From Chloroflexota bacterium (lineage in GTDB: Bacteria > Chloroflexota > Anaerolineae > Anaerolineales > Villigracilaceae), in NCBI GenBank assembly GCA_019873655.1, contig JAIOAU010000012.1, positions 18,397-82,396 on the forward strand: 64,000 bases of DNA, in the 5' to 3' direction. Below, piece after piece: positions 25,503-32,670 of the stretch. The number at the start of each line of letters is the position of its first letter. The first letter of the stretch is position 1. Below the pieces are notes generated by a model. The model worked only from the letters and a program-made list of their open reading frames with translations. It did not search any database and was not told where the DNA came from. Both the position numbers and the translations under genes were made by a program.

Positions 25503-25790
25503 ATGTCCATCTCTTACATGCGCGCCCCTGACGCCGAACACGTCTTCGAAGTGGGCGACATTGTCGAAGTCTATTGCGATCACGAAAGAAACCACGACCG
25601 CGTGCGCGGCTGGATCAAAGGCATCGTCGTCCAGGTGGACAACAAGATGCTGGCGGTTCAGTTCCGCTCGAACGTCTTCTTGACCGATGGCTGGATGGTG
25701 CCCGACCGCATTCTCTGGTATCCGCTCAATTCCGAGCATTTGCGGCCCGTCCAGCCCAAGAAGGCCGGACGCAAGATTGTGGATTACTGA
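25503..25790 (+). CDS. Conserved-looking small protein inside the suf operon
   Basis: 95 residues, no TM. It looks beta-rich: EVGDIVEVYCDHERNHDRVRGWIKGIVVQVDNKMLAVQF reads like a small SH3-like barrel that would handle a ligand or RNA. A strong GGGGAGG precedes the ATG, and its stop overlaps the sufS start (TGATG). Its fixed position between sufD and sufS suggests a role in cluster assembly, but I recognise no family. Confidence 0.75.
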   Translation: MSISYMRAPDAEHVFEVGDIVEVYCDHERNHDRVRGWIKGIVVQVDNKMLAVQFRSNVFLTDGWMVPDRILWYPLNSEHLRPVQPKKAGRKIVDY

Positions 25791-27016
25791 TGACCCTGGA
25801 CACTCTGCGCATCCGCCAGGATTTTCCCATTTTCGAGCGGCAGGTGCGGCCTGGCGTTCCGCTGGTTTATCTCGATTCGACGGCCACCACCCAAAAACCG
25901 CAGTCGGTTCTGCGGGCGATGGACGAGTTCTATCGCCGCTCGAACGCCAACATTCACCGCGGCGTGCACACGCTGGCAGAAGAGGCCACCGCCCTGTACG
26001 AGGCCGCGCGCCAGAAGGTGGCGGCTTTCATTCACGCCGCCGACGCGCGCCAGGTCATTTTCACCCGCAACGCCAGCGAGGCGATCAACCTGGCGGCTTA
26101 CGCCTGGGGACGCGCTCATCTCAAGGCCGGAGACCTGATTCTCCTGACCGAGATGGAGCACCACTCCAACCTTGTCCCCTGGCAGATGCTCGCCGCTGCG
26201 ACCGGCGCGAGCCTGGACTTCGTCCCCGTCACCGACGACGGCCTGCTCGACCTGGACGCTTATCGCTCCCTCTTGACTCGCCAGCCTCGCCTGGTGGCCT
26301 TTACGCACATGTCCAACGTCCTGGGGACGATCAACCCTGCCGCCGAGATGATTCGCCTGGCCCATGCCGCCGGGGCGCGGACGCTCGTCGACGCGGCCCA
26401 ATCTGTCCCTCATCTGCCGGTGGACGTCCAGGCGCTGGACGCCGATTTCCTGGCTTTCTCGGCCCACAAGATGCTCGGTCCGACCGGCATTGGCGTCCTT
26501 TATGGCAAGCGCGATCTGCTCGAAAGCATGCCGCCTTTCCTGGGCGGAGGCGACATGATCAAGACCGTCCACCTGCGCGATTTTGTCCCCAATGAACTGC
26601 CGCACAAGTTCGAGGCCGGCACCCCGGCAATCGCCGAGGCGGTTGGTTTCGGCGCGGCGGTGGACTATCTTTCTGCCCTCGGCATGGACGCCGTCGCGGC
26701 CCACGAGCGGGAGATCATCGCCTACGCCCTCGAACGTCTGGAGGAGATTCGCGGGGTGCGGGTGTTTGGTCCCCCCGCCGAACAGCGCGGCGGAGTGGCC
26801 TCGTTTACCCTCGAGGGCGTTCACCCGCACGACGTGGCCCAGATTCTGGATACGTTTGGAATTGCCGTCCGGGCCGGACATCACTGCGCCCAGCCGCTGC
26901 ACGAAAAGTTTGGCATCCCTGCGACCACGCGCGCCAGTTTTTACGTTTATTCCACCAAGGAAGAGGTCGACCAACTCGTGGAGGGCCTCTACCGCGTCAA
27001 GAAAATCTTCGGCTGA
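25790..27016 (+). CDS. sufS: SufS cysteine desulfurase
   Basis: 408 residues, a class V PLP aminotransferase of the group II desulfurase type. The N-terminus YLDSTATTQKPQSVLRAM, PLP-lysine motif FSAHKMLGPTGIGVLYG and catalytic Cys loop RAGHHCAQPLHEKFG are clear. It takes sulfur from cysteine and passes it to SufU. The start codon overlaps the previous stop by one base. Confidence 0.96.
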   Translation: MTLDTLRIRQDFPIFERQVRPGVPLVYLDSTATTQKPQSVLRAMDEFYRRSNANIHRGVHTLAEEATALYEAARQKVAAFIHAADARQVIFTRNASEAINLAAYAWGRAHLKAGDLILLTEMEHHSNLVPWQMLAAATGASLDFVPVTDDGLLDLDAYRSLLTRQPRLVAFTHMSNVLGTINPAAEMIRLAHAAGARTLVDAAQSVPHLPVDVQALDADFLAFSAHKMLGPTGIGVLYGKRDLLESMPPFLGGGDMIKTVHLRDFVPNELPHKFEAGTPAIAEAVGFGAAVDYLSALGMDAVAAHEREIIAYALERLEEIRGVRVFGPPAEQRGGVASFTLEGVHPHDVAQILDTFGIAVRAGHHCAQPLHEKFGIPATTRASFYVYSTKEEVDQLVEGLYRVKKIFG

Positions 27017-27031
27017 CCACGGATCGGCGTT

Positions 27032-27427
27032 ATGGAAGATCTCTATCGCGAAATCATCATCGATCGCTACAAGAACCCGCAATACCGCGGTCATCTCGAC
27101 CCGCACGATATTTCCTTCGAGGATGACAATCCCCTCTGCGGCGACCACATCGAGGTGACCCTGCGCGTGGACGCGGAAGGCCGCGTCAGCGAAGCCCGGT
27201 TCGACGGCAAGGGCTGCGCCATCTCCCAGGCCTCTGCCGATCTCCTCATCGAGTCCATCATTGGCAAATCGCTTGAAGAGGTCAAGAAAATGACCAAGCA
27301 GGATTTGCTCGACCTGCTCGGCATCGAACTCGGACCGGTGAGGCTGAAGTGCGCTCTCCTGTCGCTCAAGGTGCTCAAGGCCGGGGTCTATGGCCTGGGC
27401 GAGGCCAGCGACGAGTTGGTCGAATAG
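27032..27427 (+). CDS. sufU: SufU, zinc-dependent sulfur transfer protein
   Basis: 131 residues. The three conserved Cys and the Asp are in NPLCGDHIEV, GKGCAISQASADLL and RLKCALLSLKVL. The SufU-type insertion between the second and third Cys is present, separating it from IscU. It accepts sulfur from SufS for the SufBCD scaffold. It lies 15 nt after sufS. Confidence 0.95.
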   Translation: MEDLYREIIIDRYKNPQYRGHLDPHDISFEDDNPLCGDHIEVTLRVDAEGRVSEARFDGKGCAISQASADLLIESIIGKSLEEVKKMTKQDLLDLLGIELGPVRLKCALLSLKVLKAGVYGLGEASDELVE

Positions 27428-27465
27428 GCGGGGGAGTCAAAGAGTCTGATAGGCGGTGCAGGGAT

Positions 27466-27810
27466 ATGTTCAATTACACGCAGTATGACGAGTCTCAAGT
27501 CGATTTTATCGAAATTGCGCCTTTGAGCGAATTGCCTCCTGGCGAGCGGCTGTTCGTCGAAATTGAAGGCCAGCCCATCGTGCTGTTCAATATCGCCGGT
27601 CGGGTCTTTGCCATCGGCGACGTCTGCACCCACGACAACGGCCCGCTCGGCGACGGCGAGGTCGAGGGCCACGAGGTCATCTGTCCGCGTCACGGGGCGC
27701 GCTTCGACCTGCGCACCGGTCAGGCGCTGCTGCTTCCGGCGGTGGTGGACATCCCTGCCTATCCCGTGCGGGTGCGGGAGGGGCAGATCGAGGTGGGCAT
27801 CCCCAAGTGA
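27466..27810 (+). CDS. Rieske-type [2Fe-2S] ferredoxin
   Basis: 114 residues from ATG 27466. The Rieske ligands are in CTHDNGPLG and CPRHGARFD, as in non-heme oxygenase ferredoxin subunits. Such a gene often ends suf operons, where it may supply electrons or act as a client protein. It follows sufU by 38 nt. Confidence 0.9.
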   Translation: MFNYTQYDESQVDFIEIAPLSELPPGERLFVEIEGQPIVLFNIAGRVFAIGDVCTHDNGPLGDGEVEGHEVICPRHGARFDLRTGQALLLPAVVDIPAYPVRVREGQIEVGIPK

Positions 27811-27837
27811 TTCAAAGACCAGCGTTAGATATTGGCG

Positions 27838-27846
27838 TGCTATAAT
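27838..27846 (+). promoter_or_regulatory. Extended -10 promoter
   Basis: TGCTATAAT (TATAAT at 27841-27846), with no -35 match at 17 nt. It lies 42 nt before the ATG at 27888. Confidence 0.6.
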
Positions 27847-27887
27847 AGCCGCCAAACCAACGAGCGAACAGCCAGGAGGGAAAGGAT

Positions 27888-28535
27888 ATGTCCTCGTTTC
27901 CAAAAATCAAAGATCGGACATGGAGAGAGAATCTTCTCGACCGGCGTCACAGGCCGCGCTTGGGGGGCGGTCAGCCAGGGAAAGATGGCCGGGAAGGCGC
28001 TCGATCACGGCGGCGGGAGGAAACGGTTGGACGGCCGGGCCGAGCGAAATGGCTGGCGTTCTTCGTCTTGTCTGTCTTCTTCTTGCTCGGCTGCGGCGCC
28101 GTAAGGGTTGTTCCTTTTGCGCCCTCTTCCCCACCCTTGACTCTCCGAATCCGCGCCCGCATCGACGGCCTGAGCCGACTGGTGATTCAGGAGGATACGG
28201 CCTATTGGTTTCATCTCATCGCCAGCGCCCCAGGCCGCTGGATTCCGGCGCCTACGTTTCTCAATGAGATAGAATGGAACCCGGATTGGCCAGACGTCCC
28301 CGACCGCAACAATCAGAGTTGTCTTTGCTCTTCCTCTGCCATTCACGGCCTTCCCCCCATTGCCCAACACCCGCCCATTTCTCTCGAAATCGTCCAGGCT
28401 CGCGGCATCGTCACTATCGTCCAGCAGCCCTCCCCCCGCAACGACTTCACCCTCATCGTCGAATTCGACGACCTGACGCCGCCAGATACGTATGGCGATG
28501 AATGGTACGAGGTCATACTGATCGCCTCTCCGTAG
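27888..28535 (+). CDS. Unknown single-TM (or lipoprotein-like) protein
   Basis: 215 residues. A basic N-terminal stretch of about 52 residues precedes one hydrophobic segment, WLAFFVLSVFFLLGCGAV, which could be a TM anchor or a lipobox (LLGC). The rest, about 145 residues, is rich in beta-type sequence and Pro, with two Cys close together (SCLCSS), and would lie outside the cytoplasm. AGGAGGG precedes the start. I recognise no family. Confidence 0.6.
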   Translation: MSSFPKIKDRTWRENLLDRRHRPRLGGGQPGKDGREGARSRRREETVGRPGRAKWLAFFVLSVFFLLGCGAVRVVPFAPSSPPLTLRIRARIDGLSRLVIQEDTAYWFHLIASAPGRWIPAPTFLNEIEWNPDWPDVPDRNNQSCLCSSSAIHGLPPIAQHPPISLEIVQARGIVTIVQQPSPRNDFTLIVEFDDLTPPDTYGDEWYEVILIASP

Positions 28536-28560
28536 GATTTGCGGCGCCCGGGTCGTTCGT

Positions 28561-29319
28561 TCAGTGGGAGGCGGCCAGTCTTCTCATTCCTTCGCGGTAA
28601 GCCAGCGCCGCGAAGGTGTAGAGATAGAGCATCAACAGGAACGTGTACAGGGCTACGAAGAAAGGGAAGAGAGGCATGAGCACAACGGTGACGATAAAAA
28701 CTTGCCCTACCATCATGATGACTGCACCGAACAGCGACGCCAACAGGAGAACAGCCAGGAAAGGACCAAGGCCGGCTCTTAGAATTGGCCAGTAGCCCTT
28801 GATTTCGAAAGCCGCTTTGAACTCTCCCTTGCGCGCCATGTGGCTCAATCCGGCTTGCTGGAACAGACTGAGCGCTGATCCAATCAGGAGACCCAGGAAT
28901 ATGAGCGCAAATCCGATCAATAAACCCAGCAGCAGGTAGGGGAAGATTTCCCATTGCGTTTGTAAGTTCCTGTTCGTTGAAATGAGGACCGATAGTAATA
29001 CGGGGACGAGCATCATGACTGCGCCGGCGAAGAGGAACAGCAGCATGGGCAAGCTGTAGAGGATCGACACGCCCCAGAATTTCACCCCGTCGGACAGCAA
29101 ACCGCCCCAGTCGTCCCACTCCGGCAAAGACGGCTCGCCGTTTTCGACCAGGATACGGCGCATGATTCGGTAGCAATAGCCGGTAGCAATCCAGGCCGGT
29201 ATGAACGGCACGGCCAGACTGCTGATCATCAGCAAGAAACCGATGCCCAATTTTTTGGTCCAATTGGGATCTCTGAAAGGGAAAGCCAGCATCCGAAAGA
29301 GCAATCCAAAGAAACTCAT
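28561..29319 (-). CDS. DUF4013-family membrane protein
   Basis: 252 residues, about six TM helices. The motif PSLPEWDDWGGLLSDGVKFW after the first TM is the hallmark of DUF4013, a family of unknown function common in archaea and Chloroflexota. It is transcribed alone, about 210 nt downstream of btuD. Confidence 0.8.
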   Translation of the reverse strand: MSFFGLLFRMLAFPFRDPNWTKKLGIGFLLMISSLAVPFIPAWIATGYCYRIMRRILVENGEPSLPEWDDWGGLLSDGVKFWGVSILYSLPMLLFLFAGAVMMLVPVLLSVLISTNRNLQTQWEIFPYLLLGLLIGFALIFLGLLIGSALSLFQQAGLSHMARKGEFKAAFEIKGYWPILRAGLGPFLAVLLLASLFGAVIMMVGQVFIVTVVLMPLFPFFVALYTFLLMLYLYTFAALAYREGMRRLAASH

Positions 29320-29405
29320 AATTTTCCTCTCCTGGAGATAGTGGTTGGGTCTGCCGCCCTTGCCGAAGCGCTCGCACCCTTCTTGGGACAGGGACGTCCA
29401 AGGAT

Positions 29406-29492
29406 CTACGCAAAAGCGATGTTCACGAAAGACCCGGCGTCTGGATGCAACCTTCGGCGCTCTTTGCGCCTGGTTGGCGGCTGGCTTTTCAT
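29406..29492 (-). CDS. Possible 28-residue upstream ORF
   Basis: ATG 29492 opens 28 codons (MKSQPPTRRKERRRLHPDAG...) in the leader of the DUF4013 gene, 8 nt after a TATAAT. The peptide is very basic. It may be a chance frame; there is no ribosome binding site, though leaderless starts occur elsewhere in this window. Confidence 0.2.
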   Translation of the reverse strand: MKSQPPTRRKERRRLHPDAGSFVNIAFA

Positions 29493-29500
29493 AAGCCCAG

Positions 29501-29506
29501 ATTATA
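29501..29506 (-). promoter_or_regulatory. -10 box for the DUF4013 gene
   Basis: Perfect TATAAT on the reverse strand, about 180 nt upstream of the gene start at 29319, with no clear -35 box. Nothing else is seen in the gap 29320-29529 apart from the short frame noted there. Confidence 0.4.
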
Positions 29507-29529
29507 ACAAGGAATTACGCGTTGCTTGT

Positions 29530-30300
29530 TTACTCCCCCGCCAGCACCAGCGGCGCGTCGACCAATGGATGGGCGACCACCGCCACCGGCAAATGATAGG
29601 CCGCCGAGAGAGCCTCCGGCGTCAGCACCTGACGCGGCGAGCCGGCAGCCTGGATTTTTCCCCCGACCAACAGGGCCAGGCGGTCGGCGTAACGGGCGGC
29701 CAGGTTCAGGTCGTGCAGGGCGAGCAGCACCGCCAGGCCATCGCGGTGCGCCAGGGAGCGGACCGTTTCCAGAAAGTCCACCTGATAATGCAGGTCGAGG
29801 TGGGCGGTCGGCTCGTCCATCAACAGGATGGGGGTGGATTGGGCCAGGGCGCGCGCCAGCAGGACGCGCTGCTGCTCGCCGCCCGAGAGTTCGCCGACGC
29901 GCCGCTCGGCCAGATCGAGGGCGTCGACGCGCGCCAGGGCGGCGCGGGCAATCTGCTCGTCGCCGTCCGAGACCTGGCCGAGGAAATTCAGATAGGGGGT
30001 GCGTCCCAGCAGGATTGTCTCCCAAACCGTGAAAGCGGACGGCAGGGTGACCGCCTGCGGGACGACCGCCACCCGGCGGGCGCGTTGCAGCGCCGGCAGG
30101 GCCAGCAGATCGTCGCCGTTGGCGCGCACCCGCCCGGCCTCGACCGGAATCACGCCGCTGGCGGCCCGAATCAGGGTCGATTTGCCCGCCCCGTTCGGGC
30201 CGATCAACGCCAGAACCTCGCCCGACGCCACCTCCAGCGTCACGCCGTGCAGGACCGGCCGCGGGCCGTAGGAAACCGACAGATTTTCGATCTTGAGCAT
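29530..30300 (-). CDS. btuD: BtuD-type cobalamin ABC transporter ATPase
   Basis: 256 residues. Walker A LIGPNGAGKSTLIRA, signature ELSGGEQQRVLLARALAQ, Walker B ILLMDEPTAHLD and switch His ALHDLNLAARYAD are present. It belongs to the Fe3+/heme/B12 import group. It follows the permease gene by 12 nt in an operon governed by a cobalamin riboswitch, which fixes the substrate as B12-type corrinoid with good confidence. Confidence 0.92.
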   Translation of the reverse strand: MLKIENLSVSYGPRPVLHGVTLEVASGEVLALIGPNGAGKSTLIRAASGVIPVEAGRVRANGDDLLALPALQRARRVAVVPQAVTLPSAFTVWETILLGRTPYLNFLGQVSDGDEQIARAALARVDALDLAERRVGELSGGEQQRVLLARALAQSTPILLMDEPTAHLDLHYQVDFLETVRSLAHRDGLAVLLALHDLNLAARYADRLALLVGGKIQAAGSPRQVLTPEALSAAYHLPVAVVAHPLVDAPLVLAGE

Positions 30301-30312
30301 CTCTTCCTCGCC

Positions 30313-31317
30313 TTACCAGTATCCCTGGTTCTTGGCCCGCCGCAGGACCCACAGGAAGAACGGCGCGCCGGCGACGGCCGTCACCAGGCCGACCGGCAAT
30401 TCCTGCGGCCGCATGACCAGCCGCGCCAGCACGTCGGCGACCAGCAGCGCGCCGGCCCCGCCGAGGGCCGCCAGCGGTACCAGGCGGCGGTAATCGGGGC
30501 CGAACCACAAGCGCATGACGTGCGGCGCAATCAGGCCGATGAAGCCGATGATTCCCGAAAAGGCCACCGCCGCGGCCGTGGTCAGCGAGGCGGCCAGCAG
30601 GATGACCGTCTTGGCGCGCGTCACCGCCAGGCCCATCTGGGCGGCTTGCTCGTCGCCGAACTGGAGCAAATTGAGGGCGTGCCCGCTCAGGACCAGGACG
30701 CCCAGCCCGACGGCCAGATAGGGCAGCACCGTCAGCGCCGGTTTCCAGCCTGCCATCGCCGATCCGCCCAGCAGCCAGGCGACCGCCCGGTGCAGTTCGC
30801 CGCTCGAGCGCAGCATCAGGAAGGAGGTCAGGGCGCTGGCAAAGGCGCTGACCGCCACCCCGGCCAGGATCAGATTGGTGGTCGGGACGACCTTGCCCAC
30901 CCGCGCCAGGAGGTAGACGAGGAAGACTGTCAGCAGCGCGCCGACGAAGGCCGCCGCCGGAATCGCCAGCAGGCCGAGCGGCGAGTACGGCCAGCGCAGG
31001 CTCATCGCCAGAACTGCCCCCAGCCCGGCCCCCGAAGCGACGCCAATCAGATACGGGTCGGCCAGCGGGTTGCGGAAGACGCCCTGATAGGCGGCCCCCG
31101 AACCGCCCAGCGCCGCGCCGGTCAACAGCACCAGCAGCGTGCGCGGCAGGCGCAGGGTCAGGATGATGACGGCCGCCTGGGTCACCTCCTCGGGCGGACG
31201 GCCGGTCAGCACCCGCCACAGGTCGGCGGGCGGGATGAAGACCGAGCCGACCGCAATCGAAAGCGCGGCGGCCAGCGCCAGAAAGAGCAGGGTCAGGAGA
31301 TAGGGACGAGAGTTCAT
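30313..31317 (-). CDS. btuC: BtuC-type cobalamin ABC transporter permease
   Basis: 334 residues, about ten TM helices of the FecCD family. Markers are LRLPRTLLVLLTGAALGGSGAAYQGVFRNPLADP near the N-terminus and FSGIIGFIGLIAPHVMRLWFGPDYR, the coupling region. It lies between btuF and btuD. Confidence 0.93.
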   Translation of the reverse strand: MNSRPYLLTLLFLALAAALSIAVGSVFIPPADLWRVLTGRPPEEVTQAAVIILTLRLPRTLLVLLTGAALGGSGAAYQGVFRNPLADPYLIGVASGAGLGAVLAMSLRWPYSPLGLLAIPAAAFVGALLTVFLVYLLARVGKVVPTTNLILAGVAVSAFASALTSFLMLRSSGELHRAVAWLLGGSAMAGWKPALTVLPYLAVGLGVLVLSGHALNLLQFGDEQAAQMGLAVTRAKTVILLAASLTTAAAVAFSGIIGFIGLIAPHVMRLWFGPDYRRLVPLAALGGAGALLVADVLARLVMRPQELPVGLVTAVAGAPFFLWVLRRAKNQGYW

Positions 31318-31366
31318 AAGAGCAGGAGGGGCAGACGGGCAAGGTCTGCCCCTCGAAAGGCAAAGA

Positions 31367-32347
31367 TTACGGGAACAGGGTCGGGTGCAGCAGGCGCGCC
31401 AGCGCCTCCAGGCCGTCCACCAGACGCGGCCCGGGGCGGCTGACCAGGTTGTCGTCGAAGGGGTAGATGGCCCCGGCCTGGACGGCGCTCAGGGCGTTCC
31501 AGCCGGGCCGGGCGGCGACCGTCTCGGCCGATTCGCCCCAGGCGGCGTCGCCCAGCAGAATCAGGTCGGGATCGTACACCAGCAGGGTTTCGATGTCGAT
31601 CTGCACCCAGGGGGTCTCGATCTCGCCGGCCACGTTCACCCCGCCGGCGCGGGTGATGAGCAGATCAACGAAGGTGCCGGCCCCGGCCGTGTAGGGCCGC
31701 GAGGGGTCGGTGGCGTCCAGTTCGTAGTAGACGGTCGGCCGCTCGGCGACGGCGGCAATTTTCTCGTCCACCACGGCGACGCGGGCGCGCAGCGACTCGA
31801 TCAGCGCGGCCGCCTCGGCCTCGTGACCGGTCAGGGCGCCGACCGTCTCCAGGTTCAGGTACATCTCCTCCAGCGTCAGCGGATTGGGCAGGAAGTAGAC
31901 CGTCAGGCCGAGTTCCTCCAGCGCGGCGACCAGTTCGGGCGGATTGATGCCGCCGGCCAGCACCAGGTCGGGCTGGAGGGCGACGATCGCCTCGAGGTTG
32001 TATTCGCCCATCGAGCCGCCGATCTCCTGCACGGCGAGCGCCTCGGACGGGTAATCAGAGAATAGATCGCGGCCGACCACCTGGCTGCCGGCGCCGATGG
32101 CGAAGAGAATCTCAGTGTTCGACGGCGCCAGCGAAACGACCCGCTCGGCCGGGGCGGCCAGGCTGACCGTCCGGCCCAGGCCGTCGGTCAGGGTCAGGGG
32201 GGCGGCGATCAGCACGCCGGCGGTCGGTTGCGAGGTCGCGGTCGGGGCCTGGACGGCGGCGGGGGCGGCTGTCTCGGTGACGCTTGCGCCGCAGGCGGTC
32301 AGCAGCAGAGTCAGAATCAGCAAAGCGAAGAATGATTTGCGGAACAT
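31367..32347 (-). CDS. btuF: BtuF-type cobalamin-binding lipoprotein
   Basis: 326 residues from ATG 32347 (AGAGGAAA upstream). A lipoprotein signal LLLTACGAS precedes a Thr/Ala/Pro linker and a class III binding-protein fold with RVVSLAPSNTEILFAIGAG and LQPDLVLAGG. It captures corrinoid outside the membrane for BtuCD. It is the first gene after the riboswitch. Confidence 0.92.
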   Translation of the reverse strand: MFRKSFFALLILTLLLTACGASVTETAAPAAVQAPTATSQPTAGVLIAAPLTLTDGLGRTVSLAAPAERVVSLAPSNTEILFAIGAGSQVVGRDLFSDYPSEALAVQEIGGSMGEYNLEAIVALQPDLVLAGGINPPELVAALEELGLTVYFLPNPLTLEEMYLNLETVGALTGHEAEAAALIESLRARVAVVDEKIAAVAERPTVYYELDATDPSRPYTAGAGTFVDLLITRAGGVNVAGEIETPWVQIDIETLLVYDPDLILLGDAAWGESAETVAARPGWNALSAVQAGAIYPFDDNLVSRPGPRLVDGLEALARLLHPTLFP

Positions 32348-32375
32348 CGCAATTTCCTCTTTGTGGAATAGTCTG

Positions 32376-32406
32376 AAACAAAATCCCCCGTCGCAAGGAC
32401 AGGGGA
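32376..32406 (-). terminator. Riboswitch-linked terminator
   Basis: On the reverse strand, TCCCCTGTC-CTTGC-GACGGGGGA (9 bp with one G-U pair) is followed by TTTTGTTT, 29 nt before the btuF start. It is placed as the expression platform of the cobalamin riboswitch, stopping transcription when B12 is bound. Confidence 0.7.
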
Positions 32407-32466
32407 GGCAGGAGTGGCAATCCAACAGGCCGTTCCCCACCTCCTTTCCGCGAGAGTGTGGCAGAA

Positions 32467-32590
32467 CCGACCAGGGCGGGCGACCTGACTTGGGATTGGT
32501 CTAACTTCCCTCACAGTTGCGGGACAGCGCCGGACTCGCACCGGCTTCGCCTTTGAGCCTGCCCATCCGGGGGCGAGGCACCCTGGCCGT
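32467..32590 (-). ncRNA. Cobalamin (B12) riboswitch
   Basis: Reverse strand. The B12 box AGCCGGTGCGAGTCCGGC and its continuation GCTGTCCCGCAACTGTGA match the cobalamin riboswitch consensus. The paired ends CGGCCAGGG (5' side) and CCCTGGTCG (3' side) close the P1 stem, with the usual AGTCAGGTCGCCCG segment before it. Confidence 0.93.
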
Positions 32591-32607
32591 GACTCGATTG
32601 TGGCGCT

Positions 32608-32636
32608 ATTGTATGCGCGGGCAGGCAAAACGTCAA
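32608..32636 (-). promoter_or_regulatory. Promoter of the riboswitch-btuFCD operon
   Basis: TTGACG (32636-32631), a 17-nt spacer and TACAAT (32613-32608), placing transcription start about 12 nt before the aptamer. Confidence 0.75.
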
Positions 32637-32670
32637 CGGTAAGTGTAGTAGAATCCAGGCCGGGTTTTCT

